Shown here: positions 40,524 through 42,597 of the stretch, in pieces
How positions within the stretch are numbered: the stretch's first letter is position 1
Layout: each line of letters starts with the position of its first letter
Assembly: GCA_028293745.1 (NCBI GenBank)
Contig: JAQGOF010000227.1
Span: 1 to 42,597 of the forward strand
DNA: 42,597 nucleotides
Direction of reading: 5' to 3'
Source: Gammaproteobacteria bacterium
Lineage (GTDB): Bacteria; Pseudomonadota; Gammaproteobacteria; Steroidobacterales; Steroidobacteraceae
The notes under the pieces: model-generated
Database searches by the model: none
The model's input: only the letters and a program-made list of their open reading frames with translations
Told to the model about the DNA's origin: nothing
Program-made: the position numbers and the translations under genes

Positions 40524-41492
40524 TCAGCCGGACAGATCGCGCACCGCGCGGATGATGTTCGGTGTGCCGGGCAGGAGCGCTCGCTCCAGCTCCGGCGCAA
40601 ATGGTATCGGTGAAAACGGGCATCCCACGCGCGTTACAGGCGCGTCCAGCTCATCAAACAGCTCGCTGCCAATGCGCGCGGAGATCTCCGCGCCCACGCC
40701 GCCACTCTGAACTGCCTCGTGCGCGATCACAACTCGATGAGTCTTCGATACCGAGGCAGCAATGGTCGCCATGTCGAGGGGTACCAACGTGCGCAGATCA
40801 ATTACTTCAACGGAGGTGCCCGAGCGCGAGAGGTCGTCCGCAGCCTCGAGTGCGTTGCGAACCATGGCTGAATACGCAATCACGGTAACATCGGTGCCAG
40901 GGCGTGCCACACGCGCCTTCCCAATTTGCGGTAGCTCGGCATTCTCGACCAATGTCTCCTTCATTGCATAGAGCCGCTTGTGTTCGATAAACAACACAGG
41001 ATCACCAAGGCGAATAGCGCTTTTCAGCAGGCCATAGGCTTCGGCGGGCGAGGAGGGCGTAACAACCACGAGTCCGGGTACGTGAGTGAACCACGCTTCC
41101 AGGCTTTGAGAATGTTGGGCCGCTGCGCCGCCCGCCGCTCCTGCCTGCGTGCGCACAACCATCGGTACCGCCAGCTGTCCGCCCGACATGTAACGATACT
41201 TCGCGCTCTGATTGACCAGACAATCGAGCGCCAGCGTGGCGAAATCGATAAACATGATCTCCAGCACCGGGCGCAAACCGCACAGCGCAGCACCGGTTGC
41301 GACCCCGGTGATCGCGGCTTCGCTGATGGGCGTATTGCGCACGCGCTGTGTCCCGTATTTACGGGCCAAGCCGTTTGTGACGCCGAACGCACCACCTACA
41401 GCAACATCTTCACCCAACAGGTGCACCGCCGGATCGCGTTCCAGTTCCTCATCGAGCGCACGTCGCAGAATTTCAATAAACGTGTGACTCAC
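40524..41492 (-). CDS. 2-Oxoacid/acetoin dehydrogenase E1 beta subunit (first pair)
   Basis: A 322-aa beta subunit with ALDEELERDPAVHLLGEDVAVGGAFGVTNGL at the start, NTPISEAAITGVATGAALCGLRPVLE near 53-78, and RYMSGGQLAVPMVVRTQAGAAGGAAAQHSQSLEAWFTHVPGLVVV near 98-142. The transketolase-C domain includes VEVIDLRTLVPLDMATI near 228. It lies 5 bases after its E1 alpha and is followed by E2. It resembles AcoB/PdhB. It is clearly diverged from the second E1 beta, so the two are not a recent duplication. Probably an acetoin- or 2-oxoacid-specific E1; substrate not decided. Confidence 0.94.
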   Translation of the reverse strand: MSHTFIEILRRALDEELERDPAVHLLGEDVAVGGAFGVTNGLARKYGTQRVRNTPISEAAITGVATGAALCGLRPVLEIMFIDFATLALDCLVNQSAKYRYMSGGQLAVPMVVRTQAGAAGGAAAQHSQSLEAWFTHVPGLVVVTPSSPAEAYGLLKSAIRLGDPVLFIEHKRLYAMKETLVENAELPQIGKARVARPGTDVTVIAYSAMVRNALEAADDLSRSGTSVEVIDLRTLVPLDMATIAASVSKTHRVVIAHEAVQSGGVGAEISARIGSELFDELDAPVTRVGCPFSPIPFAPELERALLPGTPNIIRAVRDLSG

Positions 41493-41497
41493 GAGTG

Positions 41498-42493
41498 CTA
41501 GCCCGATATCCCAGACAGGGCCGGCGCGCTGTATACATAATCGAGCACCGTCGAGGGGTCCGGCGGCGGCGCGGCACGCGCGCGCGCAACCGCCTGCAAC
41601 ACCTCCTGTCTCGCCTCCTCACCGATGGTGTCAAGCTCAGTTTCCCGCACTCCGCGATCGATCAGGTGCCGCTTCAGACGCTCAATCGGACACTTCTGTT
41701 TTATGGCGGTGAGCTCTTCCTTCGAGCGGTAGTGTTGGGCATCTCCGACGAAGTGGCCCGCCATGCGATAGGTTATGCATTCCAGCAGAAACGGTCCCGA
41801 TCCGCGGCGCAGTCCGGCAATTGCATCGCCGGCCTCCGCGTGTACGGTCAGCAGATCGTTGCCATCGATGGTCTTTGCTGGCATGCCATAGGGAGTCGCG
41901 AAGGCGCTCACCAGCTTCACGTTCGAGTGTTCCTCACGGCTCGTGAATTCCGCATACCCGTTGTTTTCACACACGAAGAGAACGGGAAGCTTCCAGAGGA
42001 CCGCGAGATTCACAGTTTCGTGAAAGACGCCTGCGCCCGTCGCGCCATCGCCGAAGAAGACGACGCTGATGCTTGCTTTGCCTTTGGCCTGAGCGGCCCA
42101 TGCGGCGCCGGCGGCAAGTGGCAGGTTGCCCCCAACGACCCCGGTTGCGCCGAGGACACCGTTAGCCACATCAACGACATGCATCGAGCCGCCACGACCG
42201 CGGCACAAACCGTTGGACCGGCCCAGGATTTCCGCAAATGTGGCCTGCACATCACTGCCTTTCGCGAGGGTGTGGCCGTGCCCTCTATGACTCGTGAAGA
42301 GCGTGTCCTCTCGGGTGAGATGGGCGCAAACCCCGACGGCGACAGCTTCCTGGCCTGTAGATAAGTGCGGGAATCCAGGTACCTCACCCGCAGCCGCGAG
42401 CCGCTGAACCTGGCCTTCAAATGTCCGGATGCGCCAGAGCGCCCGATACATCCGCTTCCAGTCGCTCAGAGTCGGTGCGGCGGGCTCGTTCAC
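41498..42493 (-). CDS. 2-Oxoacid/acetoin dehydrogenase E1 alpha subunit (first pair)
   Basis: A 331-aa E1 alpha from a GTG at 42493. RIRTFEGQVQRL is near 22, then HLSTGQEAVAVGVCAHLTREDTLFTSHRGHGHTLAKG, GLCRGRGGSMHVVDVANGVLGATGVVGGNLPLAAGAAWA near 93-131, and the ThDP motif FFGDGATGAGVFHETVNLAVLWKLPVLFVCENN near 145-177. It is AcoA-like. GTG 42493 has GAGGT 7 bases upstream and leaves a leader of about 56 nt from the consensus -10 at 42556-42561. ATG 42535 (345 aa) would leave only about 14 nt and lacks a ribosome site. It is the first gene of the six-gene operon running to 36312. Confidence 0.92.
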   Translation of the reverse strand: MNEPAAPTLSDWKRMYRALWRIRTFEGQVQRLAAAGEVPGFPHLSTGQEAVAVGVCAHLTREDTLFTSHRGHGHTLAKGSDVQATFAEILGRSNGLCRGRGGSMHVVDVANGVLGATGVVGGNLPLAAGAAWAAQAKGKASISVVFFGDGATGAGVFHETVNLAVLWKLPVLFVCENNGYAEFTSREEHSNVKLVSAFATPYGMPAKTIDGNDLLTVHAEAGDAIAGLRRGSGPFLLECITYRMAGHFVGDAQHYRSKEELTAIKQKCPIERLKRHLIDRGVRETELDTIGEEARQEVLQAVARARAAPPPDPSTVLDYVYSAPALSGISG

Positions 42494-42552
42494 GGTAACT
42501 ACCTCACTTCCGAGCTCCCGGGGGCCGTGCGCCATGCCGCCCGAGCAATTCC

Positions 42553-42585
42553 CCGATTATATCGGCCCGTGCGCTGGGCTTTCCC
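42553..42585 (-). promoter_or_regulatory. Promoter of the E1/E2 operon with consensus -10
   Basis: On the minus strand TATAAT lies at 42561-42556, inside the palindrome CCGAT-TAT-ATCGG (42553-42565). The -35 region, about 17 bases upstream, reads GGAAAG and is weak, which suggests an activator. The palindrome over the -10 could be a repressor site or chance. The start site would be near 42549. Confidence 0.55.
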
Positions 42586-42597
42586 CCATGAGGGAAA
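42580..42597. repeat. Inverted repeat upstream of the E1/E2 promoter
   Basis: TTTCCC and GGGAAA form 6-bp arms around CCATGA at the window edge and overlap the -35 position. It could be an activator or repressor site for the operon. The site may extend beyond the window. Confidence 0.35.

Noticed and set aside
1..42597. Search for CRISPR arrays, tRNA/rRNA genes, transposases and phage genes
   Set aside because: I saw no spaced repeat array, no cloverleaf-like segment and no integrase or transposase protein in any frame.

Overview
The window is high-GC, gene-dense DNA from a Gram-negative bacterium. A TonB-dependent outer-membrane receptor with a plug domain, Sec-type signal peptides, a cytochrome P460 and many short-chain dehydrogenases, CoA-transferases and a P450 suggest an aerobic, catabolically versatile proteobacterium of the Steroidobacter/Nevskiales or sphingomonad kind. 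The taxon is inferred from gene style only. There are no rRNA, tRNA, CRISPR, phage or transposase genes. The window is catabolic apart from one DUF2130-type gene.

Left part (1-16.7 kb): acyl-CoA or alicyclic/isoprenoid-type degradation genes. A plus-strand run (SDR, 3-hydroxyisobutyrate-dehydrogenase-like, SDR) is followed by a GntR regulator and a TetR-P450-SDR operon. A long minus-strand operon (12741 down to about 6138) holds a canonical class III CoA-transferase, a 96-aa unknown, an acyl-CoA synthetase, a second CoA-transferase whose sub-domains are in permuted order, an alpha/beta hydrolase, a CitE-like lyase and a cytochrome P460. It diverges from an SDR across a 24-bp inverted repeat. 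A second site of the same form (ACTAA-N6-TTAGT) overlaps a promoter before a small secreted protein, suggesting one repressor for both loci. An N-terminally extended crotonase and an orphan ring-hydroxylating dioxygenase beta subunit close the region, next to a decayed SDR tail.

Middle (17-22.5 kb): a DUF2130 coiled-coil/nuclease-fold protein, a secreted NHL beta-propeller, a metallo-beta-lactamase-fold hydrolase and a secreted type-B carboxylesterase.

Core system (22.5-35.2 kb): two divergent transcription units that read as a pathway for lignin-derived aryl methyl ketones. On the minus strand, a GntR/FCD regulator, a TonB receptor, a 2,4'-dihydroxyacetophenone-dioxygenase-type cupin and a LigM-type tetrahydrofolate-dependent vanillate O-demethylase are nearly contiguous. 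On the plus strand, six overlapping genes encode a split PEP-synthase/phenylphosphate-synthase-like phosphotransferase (two subunits), a free biotin carrier, a biotin carboxylase, a pyruvate-carboxylase-type carboxyltransferase and a NagD-type HAD phosphatase. This is the gene set of the Acv (Sphingobium SYK-6) and Hpe (Rhodococcus) acetovanillone/4-hydroxyacetophenone pathways. There the phenol is phosphorylated, the methyl ketone is carboxylated to an aroylacetate and the phosphate is removed. The cupin and LigM would handle hydroxylated ketones and the resulting vanillate.

Right part (35.2 kb to end): an AraC regulator with a 13-bp direct repeat upstream of it, then a six-gene minus-strand operon with two complete 2-oxoacid/acetoin-dehydrogenase-type E1 alpha/beta pairs, one E2 and an AP-endonuclease-2-type TIM-barrel protein. 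It is read from a promoter with a consensus -10 near the window end.
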